64,000 bases of DNA from Bradyrhizobium sp. WSM1743 (GTDB lineage Bacteria > Pseudomonadota > Alphaproteobacteria > Rhizobiales > Xanthobacteraceae), in NCBI RefSeq assembly GCF_000473065.1, contig NZ_AXAZ01000002.1, positions 124,001 to 188,000 on the forward strand, given 5' to 3'. Both the position numbers and the translations under genes were made by a program. Of this stretch, positions 1 through 9,227 are shown one piece after another. A model generated the notes under the pieces. The model was not told the DNA's origin. It saw only the letters and a program-made list of their open reading frames with translations, and made no database searches. Within the stretch, counting starts at the first letter, position 1; each line of letters begins with the position of its first letter.

Positions 1-327
1 CCCCAGCATCAAGACTTCCAGAAACCAGACCTGCTTTCGCCAGCCGCCCATGTTAGGCGAACGGACGAGTGAAGCGCAGACCGACACCTGCCCAACTCGA
101 TGACCCTGTCGTCCGCTTCCGCCTCGCCCTTTCGCTGCACGCAAGCCACATGCTCCGCAGCAGGCTCCGTGAGGTAAAATCATTGCTGAACGCGCAGGTA
201 AGCACCACTCAGCCCGCCTCGTCCAAGCCGACTACACGCACGGCAGGGAACGCCCGGGCGAGCCGAATGATTGCGAGCAGATGCAAGGCTGCCGCAAAAG
301 ACCAACTCAAGCGCCTCAACGTGAGAC
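1..327. other. Non-coding leader, nothing recognised
   Basis: No open frame here resembles a known protein. The open stretch from 69 to 398 is rich in Arg, Ser and Ala, has no good ribosome binding site and runs through the tts box, so it is most likely chance. The window begins inside the type III secretion region. Confidence 0.5.
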
Positions 328-357
328 TCGTCAGCTTCTCGAAAGGTCGCGCCCCTA
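328..357 (+). promoter_or_regulatory. tts box (TtsI binding site) for the nopC operon
   Basis: The sequence begins TCGTCAGCTTCTCGAAAGGT and ends CCCCTAG, a close match to the rhizobial tts box (TCGTCAGCTTnTCGAAAGCT followed by a C-rich end). It lies about 70 bases before nopC in the correct orientation. TtsI, a flavonoid/NodD-dependent response regulator, binds this element to switch on type III secretion. It is the only convincing tts box seen in the window. Confidence 0.9.
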
Positions 358-427
358 GCATGAGACCGCTGAAATCTAGGCGAGCAGTCGTCTATTGAAC
401 GCAACAAGACGAGCATAGGAGAATGCG

Positions 428-736
428 ATGATCGGAGAAATGATCGGAAGCGCTGCCGGCGGATACCTTGGCGGTCCCGCCGGAGCCGCCATTGGTTCGG
501 CACTGGGCGGGACCGTGGACAAGGTCTTCGACAGGGTGGTCCACACCTTGGTGCCCGAGCAGGGTGACCACGATAAGGCCGCAGTCCACAAAGACGCCGG
601 CGAAAAGAGCGAGGTACAGGCCAAGCCCGACACTCTCGGCAAAAGCCCGGAGCTCAACCTTGGTCTCAGCACCCTCGGCGGTACGCCCATGTTTCTTTCC
701 ATTCCTGCGATCGTTTCGCCGGCCCGAGTCTCGTAA
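428..736 (+). CDS. nopC: Type III secreted nodulation outer protein NopC
   Basis: This 102-residue protein starts with a glycine- and alanine-rich zipper-like segment (residues 1-30, with repeated GxxxG spacing) followed by a polar, charged tail. Its length and its position, just after a tts box and just before nopA, sctD and sctV, match nopC of the rhizobial nopC-nopA-y4yQ-rhcV-y4yS operon. NopC is a small rhizobia-specific secreted protein. The start at 428 has AGGAGA about 7 bases upstream. The call rests mainly on synteny and general sequence character; the molecular role cannot be read from the sequence. Confidence 0.7.
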   Translation: MIGEMIGSAAGGYLGGPAGAAIGSALGGTVDKVFDRVVHTLVPEQGDHDKAAVHKDAGEKSEVQAKPDTLGKSPELNLGLSTLGGTPMFLSIPAIVSPARVS

Positions 737-779
737 CAAATCAGACCCCAACGATATCCGAAAAGAAAGGTGAATAGAC

Positions 780-971
780 ATGGCGGTTGACAATGTTGGC
801 GGCAATGGCGGCGCTGCTGGTGCCCAGCAGACCGGTGATGCGGGCTTCCAGAATCAGATGGCTGAATTCGAGCGTGTTAGCCAGAAGGTTCAGGCCCAGG
901 CCGTGGCGATGCGCAGAATCACGACCGAACTCTCGTCCGAGAAGAAGGTCGCCGACGAGCGTGTCCAGTAA
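780..971 (+). CDS. nopA: Type III secretion pilus protein NopA
   Basis: This is a 63-residue protein with a Gly/Asn-rich N-terminus and a single long amphipathic helix (about residues 25-62), the expected form of a type III needle or pilus subunit that polymerises through helix packing. NopA of rhizobia is of similar size (about 70 residues) and lies directly after nopC. AAAGG precedes the ATG. It should be translated from the tts-box transcript with nopC and exported to build the extracellular pilus. The alternative is an unrelated small secreted protein, but position and shape favour NopA. Confidence 0.7.
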   Translation: MAVDNVGGNGGAAGAQQTGDAGFQNQMAEFERVSQKVQAQAVAMRRITTELSSEKKVADERVQ

Positions 972-1087
972 TTCTGCAAGACGGCTGGCTCACCGCGTTG
1001 CTACCGTCGCCGCGCTGTGAATGACGAAATCTGGATGAGCCGTACGGCACTGCCGTACGGCTTCTCTCGTTATTCAGGAGATTGTCC

Positions 1088-1978
1088 GTGAACGAATCGA
1101 TTTCCCTCGAGTTCGAGGTGCTTTCGGGGCTCTATACCGGCCTCAAGGGCAAGGCGGGCGACGGCAGCATTGTCGGCAGCGGCCTCGATGCCGACATTAT
1201 CTTCGTTGAACAAGGGCTCGAACCGCATCACCTCCGCATCATCCCGCAGCGCGATTCGATTGAGGTCGAGGCACTCGCTGCCGATATCCGCATAGACGGT
1301 CACGAGAGCATCACTTCGGGCGAGCGCGTCAGTGTGCCCCTTCCTGCGGTCGTTCATGTTGGCGCGATGTCCATCCGCTGGTCGAAATTGGATTTCCAGC
1401 CAGTTGCTTCGAGCAAGCGCTCGCGCAGCTCGATCGCGGCACTCAGCCTGATTTTGCTCATCCCTGTGGTGATCGGCACCGTCTCAACTATGTTCGCCCC
1501 CAGCGATAGCGCGGTGGCGCTAAGCACTGAGTCATCGCGCGCGGTCGAGATTGCCGCCAAACCAACAGTCGACCTTTTTGATGCAAGGGCTGCTGATCGA
1601 ATAGCCGAATCGCTGCGGCAGCAGGTCGAACGAGCGGGCCTTCTTGATGTCAAGATCGGGGCGGGGCTCGGCGTTGTGACCGCGGAAGGCACAATTGCGC
1701 CGAGCCTCGCCGCAAAATGGAACGAAATCCAGCAATGGTTTGATCATCAAACCAACGGCACTCCTACCCTTGTGAATGCTGTCACGATGAAAGAGGAGAA
1801 GATGCCGTCTTCGATTGCTGTCCAAGCTGTCTGGCGCGGAAGCGAACCTTATCTGCTTATTGCCGGCCAGAAGTATTTCGTCGGCGCGCTCTTGAGTAAT
1901 GGATGGACCGTTGATCGAATTGAGGATGGACGAGTTCTGCTCAGTCGCAATGGCCGATCTGCCGCTTTGCCATATTAA
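1088..1978 (+). CDS. sctD: Type III secretion inner-membrane ring protein SctD (Y4yQ)
   Basis: The 296-residue protein has an N-terminal FHA-like domain (about residues 1-100), a single hydrophobic segment (about residues 118-137, AALSLILLIPVVIGTVSTMF) and a periplasmic region that includes a BON/ring-building-like domain. This is the YscD/SctD layout: cytoplasmic FHA, one membrane pass, periplasmic ring domains. SctD pairs with SctJ to form the inner-membrane ring of the injectisome. GTG at 1088 is preferred because CAGGAG lies 7 bases upstream; the TTG at 1082 abuts that site too closely. It corresponds to y4yQ in other rhizobia. Confidence 0.75.
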   Translation: MNESISLEFEVLSGLYTGLKGKAGDGSIVGSGLDADIIFVEQGLEPHHLRIIPQRDSIEVEALAADIRIDGHESITSGERVSVPLPAVVHVGAMSIRWSKLDFQPVASSKRSRSSIAALSLILLIPVVIGTVSTMFAPSDSAVALSTESSRAVEIAAKPTVDLFDARAADRIAESLRQQVERAGLLDVKIGAGLGVVTAEGTIAPSLAAKWNEIQQWFDHQTNGTPTLVNAVTMKEEKMPSSIAVQAVWRGSEPYLLIAGQKYFVGALLSNGWTVDRIEDGRVLLSRNGRSAALPY

Positions 1979-2011
1979 GATCTCTACCCTGCAAGAAAGA
2001 AGGAGAAGGCA

Positions 2012-2548
2012 ATGGCTAGGCTGCCCCAGCACGCCGTAGGGCCCGGCACCTCGTCGCAGGGATTAGATGTGGGCCAGCACGCGCCGGTCATCGGCTCGCC
2101 TCCGTCACATGGTGACCAAATCGAAGTCGGAGGCGTTCATGCGGATGGCGGCACGAAACGCGCGTCGTGGCGCGATACGTATTCGTATCATTTGCCAATT
2201 GATGGTGCGACCGAAGCGGCGCTCGAGGTCAACTCCGTCGGTGCCATCTCGCGCGTCGCTTTGTTCGAAAGCGACGCAGGGGCAAATGAGGTTGATCCAC
2301 GCACGGTATTGGCTTCGCTTTATGGCCCCAATCTGTCACGCGGCCTACTCTCCTTCGTCGTTCCACGCCTCCGTCATCCGGACGTGCTGCGCGCCGACAA
2401 GCATGGTGTTCTTCTGGAGCGCTTGACCCGCACGTTGGAGGCGACGCCGGATGACAAGACGGCGCGTGAGTGTTTGGCGATCCTGCAGCAGGAACTTCAG
2501 CGCTTATTGATGCTTCGGCAGAATCAAAACAGCTTAATCAAGGGCTAG
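2012..2548 (+). CDS. Putative type III export gate partner, SctX-position protein
   Basis: This 178-residue soluble protein has no motif I can name with certainty. It has a polar Gly/Ser/His-rich first half and a helical second half (about residues 95-178). It is followed by a small TPR-like protein and then sctV. That order, small export protein, TPR chaperone, sctV, is the yscX-yscY-lcrD order of Yersinia, so a SctX role is inferred. AAGGAG lies about 8 bases before the ATG. The gene ends 2 bases before the next start, so the two are probably translationally coupled. Sequence similarity to YscX was not tested. Confidence 0.5.
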   Translation: MARLPQHAVGPGTSSQGLDVGQHAPVIGSPPSHGDQIEVGGVHADGGTKRASWRDTYSYHLPIDGATEAALEVNSVGAISRVALFESDAGANEVDPRTVLASLYGPNLSRGLLSFVVPRLRHPDVLRADKHGVLLERLTRTLEATPDDKTARECLAILQQELQRLLMLRQNQNSLIKG

Positions 2549-2550
2549 CG

Positions 2551-2976
2551 ATGGCCGATCCTGATGGATTGCAGCATGTCCCCGCGCCCGCAGTTCCAGA
2601 AGTCCCCAAATCCGGCGATATTCTGTCGATCTCCGGGCCGGAGCGCGACCTGCTCTGCGCCCTCTCCTATGTCCACCTCGCGTGCGGGCAGAGCGCACAG
2701 AGCCTGGCTCTGTTGCGAATCGCGGCTCGCGAGCATTCCAACGACGTCGGTCTACTCCGCATTCTAGCCTACACGCTTATCTCCGAGCGCCTAGGCGACG
2801 AAGCGCTCGATGTGTTGGACCGGCTGGACGCACTTGATACGCAACCCTCTTCCCGCATACCGATGACGCTGTTGCGCAGTCACGCCCTGCGGCAAGCTGG
2901 CCGCATGGCCGAGGCTCGCGAGGTTTTCCAGCGCTATGTGTCATTGCGCTCGAGCACAGCCCTTATCAAACAGTAA
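2551..2976 (+). CDS. Putative type III chaperone, SctY-position TPR-like protein
   Basis: The 141-residue protein is mostly helical with TPR-like repeats in residues 35-130 (alternating Ala/Leu helices, for example RILAYTLISERLGDEALDVL). The open frame extends upstream to 2470, but the ATG at 2551 comes right after the stop of the preceding gene and gives a compact domain, so it is chosen. By position between the SctX-like gene and sctV it is likely the SctY cytosolic chaperone that binds SctX and SctV. This assignment is inference from synteny and fold. Confidence 0.5.
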   Translation: MADPDGLQHVPAPAVPEVPKSGDILSISGPERDLLCALSYVHLACGQSAQSLALLRIAAREHSNDVGLLRILAYTLISERLGDEALDVLDRLDALDTQPSSRIPMTLLRSHALRQAGRMAEAREVFQRYVSLRSSTALIKQ

Positions 2977-2988
2977 TGGGAATCTTTT

Positions 2989-5088
2989 ATGGCCAACGTC
3001 TTGCGTAGCTTCATCGTGCGCGCGCCGGCCCACCCAGATTTCATGGTCGCCTTGATGCTGCTTCTGGCGATCGGAATGATGATCATGCCGATCCCAATCA
3101 TCGTGATCGATATGCTGATCGGCTTCAATCTTGGCTTTGCTATATTGCTGCTGATGGTTGCCCTCTATCTCAGCACACCGCTTGATTTTTCATCCTTGCC
3201 AGGCGTCATCCTGATCTCCACTGTATTTCGTCTGGCGCTGACGATCGCAACAACGCGGCTGATCCTTGCCGAGGGCGATGCCGGCAGCATCATCCACACC
3301 TTCGGCGACTTCGTCATTTCAGGCAATATTGCGGTCGGTATCGTCATATTCTTGATCGTGACCATGGTCCAATTCATGGTTCTTGCTAAGGGTGCCGAAC
3401 GCGTCGCAGAGGTGTCGGCGCGATTCACGCTTGACGCGCTACCTGGCAAGCAGATGGCGATCGACGCCGAACTGCGCAACAGCCACATTGATCAACATGA
3501 AGCACGTCGCAGGCGTGCCGCGTTGGAGCAAGAGAGTCAACTTCATGGCGCGATGGATGGTGCCATGAAGTTCGTTAAGGGCGACGCCGTCGCCGGGCTG
3601 ATCGTGATCTGCATTAATATGCTGGGCGGAATCAGCATCGGCCTACTTTCTAAGGGTATGTCGCTCGATGACGCGCTGCATCAATATACGCTTCTGACGA
3701 TTGGTGATGCACTCATCTCGCAGATTCCGGCGTTGTTGCTGTCAATTACCGCCGCAACCATTGTCACCCGCGTCAACGGGCCCTCCAAGCTGAAACTGGG
3801 CGCCGATATCGTTCACCAACTTACCGCAAGCACGCAGGCACTTAGGCTAGCCGCCTGCGTCTTGGCATTCATGGGGCTCGTTCCCGGCTTTCCTTTGCCC
3901 CCGTTTGTCGTCTTGGCCGTCCTGTTCGCTGCGGCAAGCTACGTCAAGGTGGGCGCCAAAGGTGACACGGCTGCTCCCAAAACAGGAGCTGGCGGCGCGG
4001 CTTCGGCGCCGGCTCCCACAGCGGCTCAGAAGCAACCCGTACATGCGGAAGCACTCCCGATTGCGTTGTTCCTTGCACCGAACCTGACGGATTCGATCGA
4101 CAAAGACGAGCTGGAAGAGAGCATTGCGCGTGTTTCAACAATGGTGTCGGCAGACCTTGGCATCACCATTCCGCGCATCCCGGCCCAGATCGGCCAGAAC
4201 TTGTCCACCTCGCAATTCAGGGTGGACGTCGACAGTGTGCCAGTTGAACGCGATGTGATCAATCCGGGGCACCTGGCCCTCAACGACGATGTGGCGAACA
4301 TCGAATTGAGCGGCATCCCCTTTCGGCAAGACCCGGAGACGAATCGGGTCTGGATCGAAGAACGGCATGCAGCCGCTCTCAAAGCCGCCGGAATCGGATA
4401 TCATCGGCTAAGCGAAGTTCTTGCCTTGCGTCTCCATTCCACATTGACACGCTATGCACAGCGCCTGGTGGGTATCCAGGAAACTCGCCAATTGCTCGCC
4501 CGGATGGAGCAGGAATACCCTGACCTGGTAAAGGAGGTGCTGCGTACGGCGACGGTCCCTCGGATCGCTGAGGTCCTGCGCCGCTTGCTCGATGAAGGCA
4601 TTCCGATCCGCAACACCCGCTTGCTCCTGGAGGCATTAGCAGAGTGGAGCGAACGCGAGCAAAACGCCGTCCTGCTCACCGAATATGTTCGTGCTACTTT
4701 AAAGCGGCAAATCTGCTTTCGGTATGCGAATGCCCATCGCGTCGTGGTTGCTTTTATCATAGAGCGCGAGAGCGAGGAAATCATCCGCAGCGCGGTACGT
4801 GAAACGGCCGTCGGCCCATACCTCGTCTTGGATGATTGGCAGAGCGAGAAGCTGCTTGCACAATTCCGTCAAATCCACGCGACCATCGCGCAAAGTAAGA
4901 GCCAGCCTGTCGTTCTCGGTTCGATGGATATCCGGCGTTTCGTACGCGGCTTTCTCACGCGCAACGGGATCGACCTGCCTGTTCTGTCCTATCAAGACCT
5001 CGCCGCGGACTTCACGGTCCAACCGATCGGATCCGTTAAGCTTCCCAAGGCGCCTTCCTCGGGAGGGCTCCTAACAGCTGCGAGCTAA
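2989..5088 (+). CDS. sctV: Type III secretion export gate protein SctV (RhcV)
   Basis: This 699-residue protein belongs to the FlhA/SctV family. Residues 15-345 form the membrane domain with about seven or eight transmembrane segments and the conserved loop around TLDALPGKQMAIDAEL. After a Gly/Ala/Pro linker (about residues 325-350) comes the large cytoplasmic ring domain to residue 699. SctV forms a nonamer that selects substrates and uses the proton-motive force for export. Length is normal for the family and no frame breaks are seen. GGGA lies before the ATG at 2989. It is the fifth reading frame after the tts box. Confidence 0.95.
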   Translation: MANVLRSFIVRAPAHPDFMVALMLLLAIGMMIMPIPIIVIDMLIGFNLGFAILLLMVALYLSTPLDFSSLPGVILISTVFRLALTIATTRLILAEGDAGSIIHTFGDFVISGNIAVGIVIFLIVTMVQFMVLAKGAERVAEVSARFTLDALPGKQMAIDAELRNSHIDQHEARRRRAALEQESQLHGAMDGAMKFVKGDAVAGLIVICINMLGGISIGLLSKGMSLDDALHQYTLLTIGDALISQIPALLLSITAATIVTRVNGPSKLKLGADIVHQLTASTQALRLAACVLAFMGLVPGFPLPPFVVLAVLFAAASYVKVGAKGDTAAPKTGAGGAASAPAPTAAQKQPVHAEALPIALFLAPNLTDSIDKDELEESIARVSTMVSADLGITIPRIPAQIGQNLSTSQFRVDVDSVPVERDVINPGHLALNDDVANIELSGIPFRQDPETNRVWIEERHAAALKAAGIGYHRLSEVLALRLHSTLTRYAQRLVGIQETRQLLARMEQEYPDLVKEVLRTATVPRIAEVLRRLLDEGIPIRNTRLLLEALAEWSEREQNAVLLTEYVRATLKRQICFRYANAHRVVVAFIIERESEEIIRSAVRETAVGPYLVLDDWQSEKLLAQFRQIHATIAQSKSQPVVLGSMDIRRFVRGFLTRNGIDLPVLSYQDLAADFTVQPIGSVKLPKAPSSGGLLTAAS

Positions 5089-5118
5089 GAGTGTGCAGCA
5101 GTTCCTCGTGAGTGGCCT

Positions 5119-5685
5119 ATGAATTCAAATGAAACCAGGTGCCGGCGATACTTGTGCTCTGCCAGTTCAGGCCCGAGACCGGCTCTGCTTGCGATGCTCG
5201 CTATTGTGCTGCTGGCCGGCTGCGCTAGCCGGGATAGGCATGGCCTTTCACCGCAACAGCCGTCCACATCAGATTTAGCAGATGCCAAAGAGGTCGACCC
5301 TGCCATGCGCGAGGGCGTTTCACAGGCGCTCGGTCGCGATGCTGACGAAGCGACGCTGCGCGATGCATTGAAGGAACAACCGAACAACATCGATGCAGCG
5401 ATCGCTCTTGCGCGAGCCCTGCTGAAGCGCAGCCACCCGAACGAGGCGCTAGAGGTGCTCGATACCGTCCTATTGGACGCTCCCGGCGATCTGCGCACAT
5501 TAAACGCCAAAGCTGTGGTTCTTGATTACGAAGGTCGCCATCGGAAGGCCCAGGAGCTCTATAAGCAAGCTCTCGCAGCTGAACCCACAAACGCAACAAT
5601 CTCAAACTGTCGCTCGTCCTTGAAGGCAAGACGCAGACTGAGAACGCCAACCCAGCAGCAGTGGCTGACAGCCGGAACGCCTTGA
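5119..5685 (+). CDS. TPR lipoprotein of the type III secretion operon (Y4yS-like)
   Basis: The 188-residue product has a signal peptide ending in a lipobox (LLAGC, Cys at about residue 35) and then TPR-type helices (about residues 75-165, including NIDAAIALARALLKRSHPNE). It is the last gene of the operon, 30 bases after sctV, as y4yS is in other rhizobial loci. A membrane-anchored TPR protein here could act as a pilotin or assembly factor, but no function is established from the sequence. The C-terminal 25 residues are low complexity and may not be conserved. Confidence 0.7.
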   Translation: MNSNETRCRRYLCSASSGPRPALLAMLAIVLLAGCASRDRHGLSPQQPSTSDLADAKEVDPAMREGVSQALGRDADEATLRDALKEQPNNIDAAIALARALLKRSHPNEALEVLDTVLLDAPGDLRTLNAKAVVLDYEGRHRKAQELYKQALAAEPTNATISNCRSSLKARRRLRTPTQQQWLTAGTP

Positions 5686-7256
5686 TCCGATCGAGATAGC
5701 GTGGCGAGCAAGAGCGAATCGCAAATGCTCGCGGCACAGCCGCCAGGTTGCCGACGGCCGATAATCAGCGGGATCTGGAAGGGTGCCACCGAAGTGACGC
5801 CCTCTATAGAGCAAAACCAACTATCATGTTTCAGCTGATCAATGATCTATCCCTACCCTCCCTGGCCGGTCCTCGACGGCAACCCGCCCGTACTCCGTCA
5901 TTTCCGATCCGCCGCTGGTTGAGATCTCAAGATCGTTATTCGAGAACAAGCTGGCGGAGTATTATGGCGACGACATAGAGCATATTGCGGCGAATCCGCA
6001 GAAGTACTCTCTCGTCAACATAATGGGAAAGCCACGGGGGTGCGATTTTGAGGAAGGCGAGCCAGCCTGACTGCGATCCACGGGGCGCGCCAGCCAATCA
6101 AAGAACCGCACGCGCCGGGATTGGATCTTGGTTATCCAAGGTAAAATGTCGGCTAGACGCAGTGTCGAGCCAAGTGAGCATTCCACAGACAATCATTGCT
6201 ATCGAGATCCGCTGTTCAGAGTCGGCCTCAGAAGACCGATTTGATAGCTTGACTCTCACGTTGCGACAGGTTGTAGGCTTCCTGAGGCGTAAAAGAAAAA
6301 GGCCCGCGTGGCAGGCGTTGATGGCGCATTGTAAATGGAGATCGGGGGGCTGCTGATTGCCAGTTTTCTCGCTTGCGGGCGATGGCCAGGAAAGCCATTT
6401 GCATCGTCGGCACGGGCGCCGGGCCAGCCATTGTCAAGTACACTGACCAGTTGTAAGTCGCGAGGTGGCATGGATGATGGAATGATGCAGGCAGCAGAAT
6501 ATGGCTGACCTCAGCCGCAATCGCGTTTTTAGCGGTCCAGCGAAAGCGCGCTGGGTGAACAGTCCGCGCTCGCAAGCAAATACTCCAGCGGTCAGAGGCG
6601 ATGACCGACAGCACTGATGGCCGCACAGAGCGCTGCGGTGAAAGCTCGGAAGGTCTTATGTCCTTTCAAACCAGGCTCACGAGGGCGCTAGGCGAAATCG
6701 TTCGCGCCGGCGACATCGTTGAATTCTCAAGAGTGGTGGTCACGCGCGGCAATCAACTACGCAACGTCGATCATTCCGTGTTCCAGCAAAAGGCAGCGGT
6801 TTGAGTTTCAATCTAGATTTCTGCCGAGGTTCGAGGAAAGCATCCGCGCCGGAAGATCGCGGAGCTACGCCACGACATGCAACGCGTTGAGCCGAAAGGC
6901 CGAAGGTCAGGCCGGCCGGAATGCTTGTGAGAGAATAGCTTCTCGCGGGTCGCAACTTGATGACGTTCTGATTGGGAAGGTCAGGATTAGGGGCGCTTTC
7001 CATATTTTCAGCATCATCCGGTCGGCACTCGACAAGAGCGGAATGCCGCAGAATCCTGCAACTCACGCTATCTGAAGCCGTGCGCCTGTGCCGAGGAAAA
7101 ATGGTCCGAGCAGTGAGGTAACCGACAGAATGAATCTCTCGATAGCAGCGTTCAGGCATGAAGCTGCAATGTCGACGACGACTATCCTTCGGCGACACTT
7201 CTCGCGATGTGGTGGCCAAAGATTACAGAACTGAACAAAATCAAAAGGACTAGGTC
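5686..7256. other. Gene-poor stretch with possible coding fossils
   Basis: No frame in this 1.6 kb looks like a complete gene. Short open frames exist on both strands, but their translations are Arg/Ser/Cys-rich and overlap each other. One short segment (5897-6070) reads like real protein and is listed separately. No insertion sequence ends or transposase motifs were recognised. Confidence 0.5.
5897..6070 (+). pseudogene. Coding fossil, C-terminal fragment of an unidentified protein
   Basis: In one frame these bases encode 57 residues of protein-like composition (for example ENKLAEYYGDDIEHIAANPQ) before a TGA, while the other frames are broken and low quality. No start codon or ribosome site precedes it, so it is probably the tail of a deleted gene. 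The family was not recognised. Its place just downstream of the secretion operon would fit a lost effector or accessory gene, but that is a guess. Confidence 0.25.
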
Positions 7257-7502
7257 TTGAGCCAGGCGGAGAATGACGTCGTCGAGCACATGCTCTCGTC
7301 ATTGACGACTAGAGTGTTGCAGAATCGGATCGCGCCCTCCGACGAGCAGGTGATGCATCATTTTGGGTTAGCCTGCGAGAGAGCGGGACTGATCGCGACG
7401 GAAGAGATCGCAATACGGATATTGGAACGTGTTTCACGCGCGATCAACGAGGCGCAGTCGATGCTCGAGCTCATTTTTCGCGACGTGGATCGGCTACATT
7501 GA
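7257..7502 (+). CDS. Small hypothetical protein
   Basis: An 81-residue helical, acidic protein (for example EEIAIRILERVSRAINEAQS) starts at a TTG with AAAAGGA about 7 bases upstream. Composition and codon use look like a real gene, unlike the surrounding frames. No domain is recognised. It converges on the two ParA-like genes on the other strand and could be a free-standing accessory gene. Confidence 0.4.
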   Translation: MSQAENDVVEHMLSSLTTRVLQNRIAPSDEQVMHHFGLACERAGLIATEEIAIRILERVSRAINEAQSMLELIFRDVDRLH

Positions 7503-7698
7503 GCGAGACATACAGAACCTCTGTGTCGCACCAGTGCAGATGCAGCTGTTCGATCTTTCAGTCCAACACTTATCGGTCAAAGGATGCGGCGATCCACTGA
7601 AGATTCGTATACCGGAATTCGTTCGTTTGTGTCCCGTTGACAACGCGATTGAAGACTACTCATGGGCCGGACGAATTGATGGCGAGCAGATCGGAAGC

Positions 7699-8418
7699 TC
7701 AAGTAGCCCTTGTGCAACGTAGGCTGTCGATATCCGTTCCCCGAGATCGATAGGACTTTCGCAGAATCACACTCGAATCCAGATCTCGAAACATACTGTA
7801 ATTCCGTCGGATCCATTGATGCAGCTCGGTGGACCAGTCCTTCTCGTTGCGCAGATATCCAGTGAAGGAAAAGCTAAGCCGATCTATATATCTCTTGAGG
7901 AACAGCGGAAGTGCGGGAATCCGAAGCATCCGCTCGCCATCCATCGCTTCAGGTAGTCCGCTGCGCAGCACGAATTCATTGTGGACGGTGACCAGCGACG
8001 CCGGCGGAATTCGCCGCTGCAGCATCTCATAGCCGCGAAAGGAGATGCGGTCAGCGCCCGCGACGAAGAGGATGGTAGGCGCGACATAGCAGCGCGCCGC
8101 CTCCCTCATGAAGCCGATCTCCTCGCACATCTTGAAGAATTCGTCGAAGGCGTGAAAGCCGAGATCGATTACCTTGGGTACCCGATCGTGGATGACAAGA
8201 GGGTCCATCAGCTGCATCTTGCCGTAAGTGTCGATCACATCTGCGGTCTCCGTGATGTTGGGGAGGTAGTCGAGCAATGACGGCTCTTTCAAGTTGACAT
8301 CAAACGAAAGTGCTGTGCCGTTCTTCAGCAGCAAGAACTCGCTCATGACCCGAGCGATGAGAGTTTTGCCGACCTGCGGGCTAGGAGAGCAGATGATGTA
8401 GATGGGGGTCGCTAACAT
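7699..8418 (-). CDS. ParA/MinD-like P-loop ATPase, atypical Walker A
   Basis: The 239-residue protein opens with a hydrophobic strand and a P-loop, IICSPSPQVGKTLIARVM (residues 8-25). It has a GKT core but lacks the extra lysine (KGGxGK) that defines active ParA/MinD enzymes. A Walker-B-like strand (PKVIDLGFHAFD, about residues 80-91) follows. The body resembles SIMIBI ATPases of the ParA type. It lies 60 bases downstream of a second ATPase with a canonical signature, and they probably form one operon. Loss of the signature lysine suggests a non-hydrolysing partner or regulator. The biological role is unknown. Confidence 0.65.
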   Translation of the reverse strand: MLATPIYIICSPSPQVGKTLIARVMSEFLLLKNGTALSFDVNLKEPSLLDYLPNITETADVIDTYGKMQLMDPLVIHDRVPKVIDLGFHAFDEFFKMCEEIGFMREAARCYVAPTILFVAGADRISFRGYEMLQRRIPPASLVTVHNEFVLRSGLPEAMDGERMLRIPALPLFLKRYIDRLSFSFTGYLRNEKDWSTELHQWIRRNYSMFRDLDSSVILRKSYRSRGTDIDSLRCTRAT

Positions 8419-8477
8419 AGCCAGCAGATCAATTTCGTTTCGTACGTGGGTCCGACCTGAGCTCGCCGAATATGCGA

Positions 8478-9227
8478 CTACTTCTCGCCGGCCCGGGTGG
8501 CGGACTTGGCGCCTGCCAATTCCGTCAAGTTGATGCGATCAAATTCGCTCCAGACATTTGCGAGCCAGTGCCGGACATAGCCGCGCAGCACGAAGGAGTT
8601 GTTCGCGGGTTCATCGTTCCGCCCCTTATTTGCGACGAAGTCTACGAATGGGACGGACGCGACTTCCACCTGCTCATAGGCCATCTCGTTAAGCTTCGGT
8701 ATGACCAACTCAGTCGCATGTTTGATGCGGTGAAAATAGGAATGATATGTCGCTTGATCCCACTGGAAGAATTGAGTGTCGTTGATGAAGTTCTTGACTA
8801 GGTAGTACTTTGCGCCGCTCATGAAGGTCGCGGTTTCAGCGATCTCGTCTAGCGAAGCGATGGATGATCCCAGGATATGGAACACGGCAAACGTGATCTG
8901 GCCAGACCGCGCCGAGTCCAGAAATCCGATGTCGCGCAAGGAAGCCAGCGCAGAGGACAGTAAGCCTGCGCGAGCATCGATGACAGTGACGGACAGCCCT
9001 GAGTTTAGGGTATCGAAGATCTTCATTTGGTCCGCCGTCGTCGTCATGTCGACGATCTCGGTGATCTCGGGATAAAAGCGCTTCAGCGTCCCCCGAGGCG
9101 ACTCCGTGTCGAATGCGCGTGTTTGCACGTTGTTGACGCTGAAGTAGTCCAGTAGCGTTCGCGATACGGTCGTCTTGCCTACTCCTCCCTTGTCCGCGCC
9201 GACCACAATTACAACTGGCTTCACCAT
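8478..9227 (-). CDS. ParA/MinD-family ATPase, canonical deviant Walker A
   Basis: A 249-residue protein of the ParA superfamily. The deviant Walker A is complete (GADKGGVGKTT, residues 9-19), a switch-I-like DTESPRG follows, and the Walker B strand is VTVIDARAG. The open frame begins at a GTG at 9245, but the ATG at 9227 has AGGAG 7 bases upstream and is the likely start. Enzymes of this family dimerise on ATP and position plasmids, protein complexes or metabolic clusters. No ParB or centromere-like repeat was seen nearby, so DNA partition is not supported. The nearest upstream gene is the ferritin-like pseudogene. Confidence 0.8.
   Translation of the reverse strand: MVKPVVIVVGADKGGVGKTTVSRTLLDYFSVNNVQTRAFDTESPRGTLKRFYPEITEIVDMTTTADQMKIFDTLNSGLSVTVIDARAGLLSSALASLRDIGFLDSARSGQITFAVFHILGSSIASLDEIAETATFMSGAKYYLVKNFINDTQFFQWDQATYHSYFHRIKHATELVIPKLNEMAYEQVEVASVPFVDFVANKGRNDEPANNSFVLRGYVRHWLANVWSEFDRINLTELAGAKSATRAGEK

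Noticed and set aside
69..398. Open frame of 109 residues at the left edge
   Set aside because: It runs through the tts box, has biased Arg/Ser composition and no ribosome binding site.
6925..6960. Partial tts-like AGCTTCTCG sequence
   Set aside because: Only the middle of the tts consensus matches; the flanking GTC and the C-rich end are absent, and no secretion gene follows.
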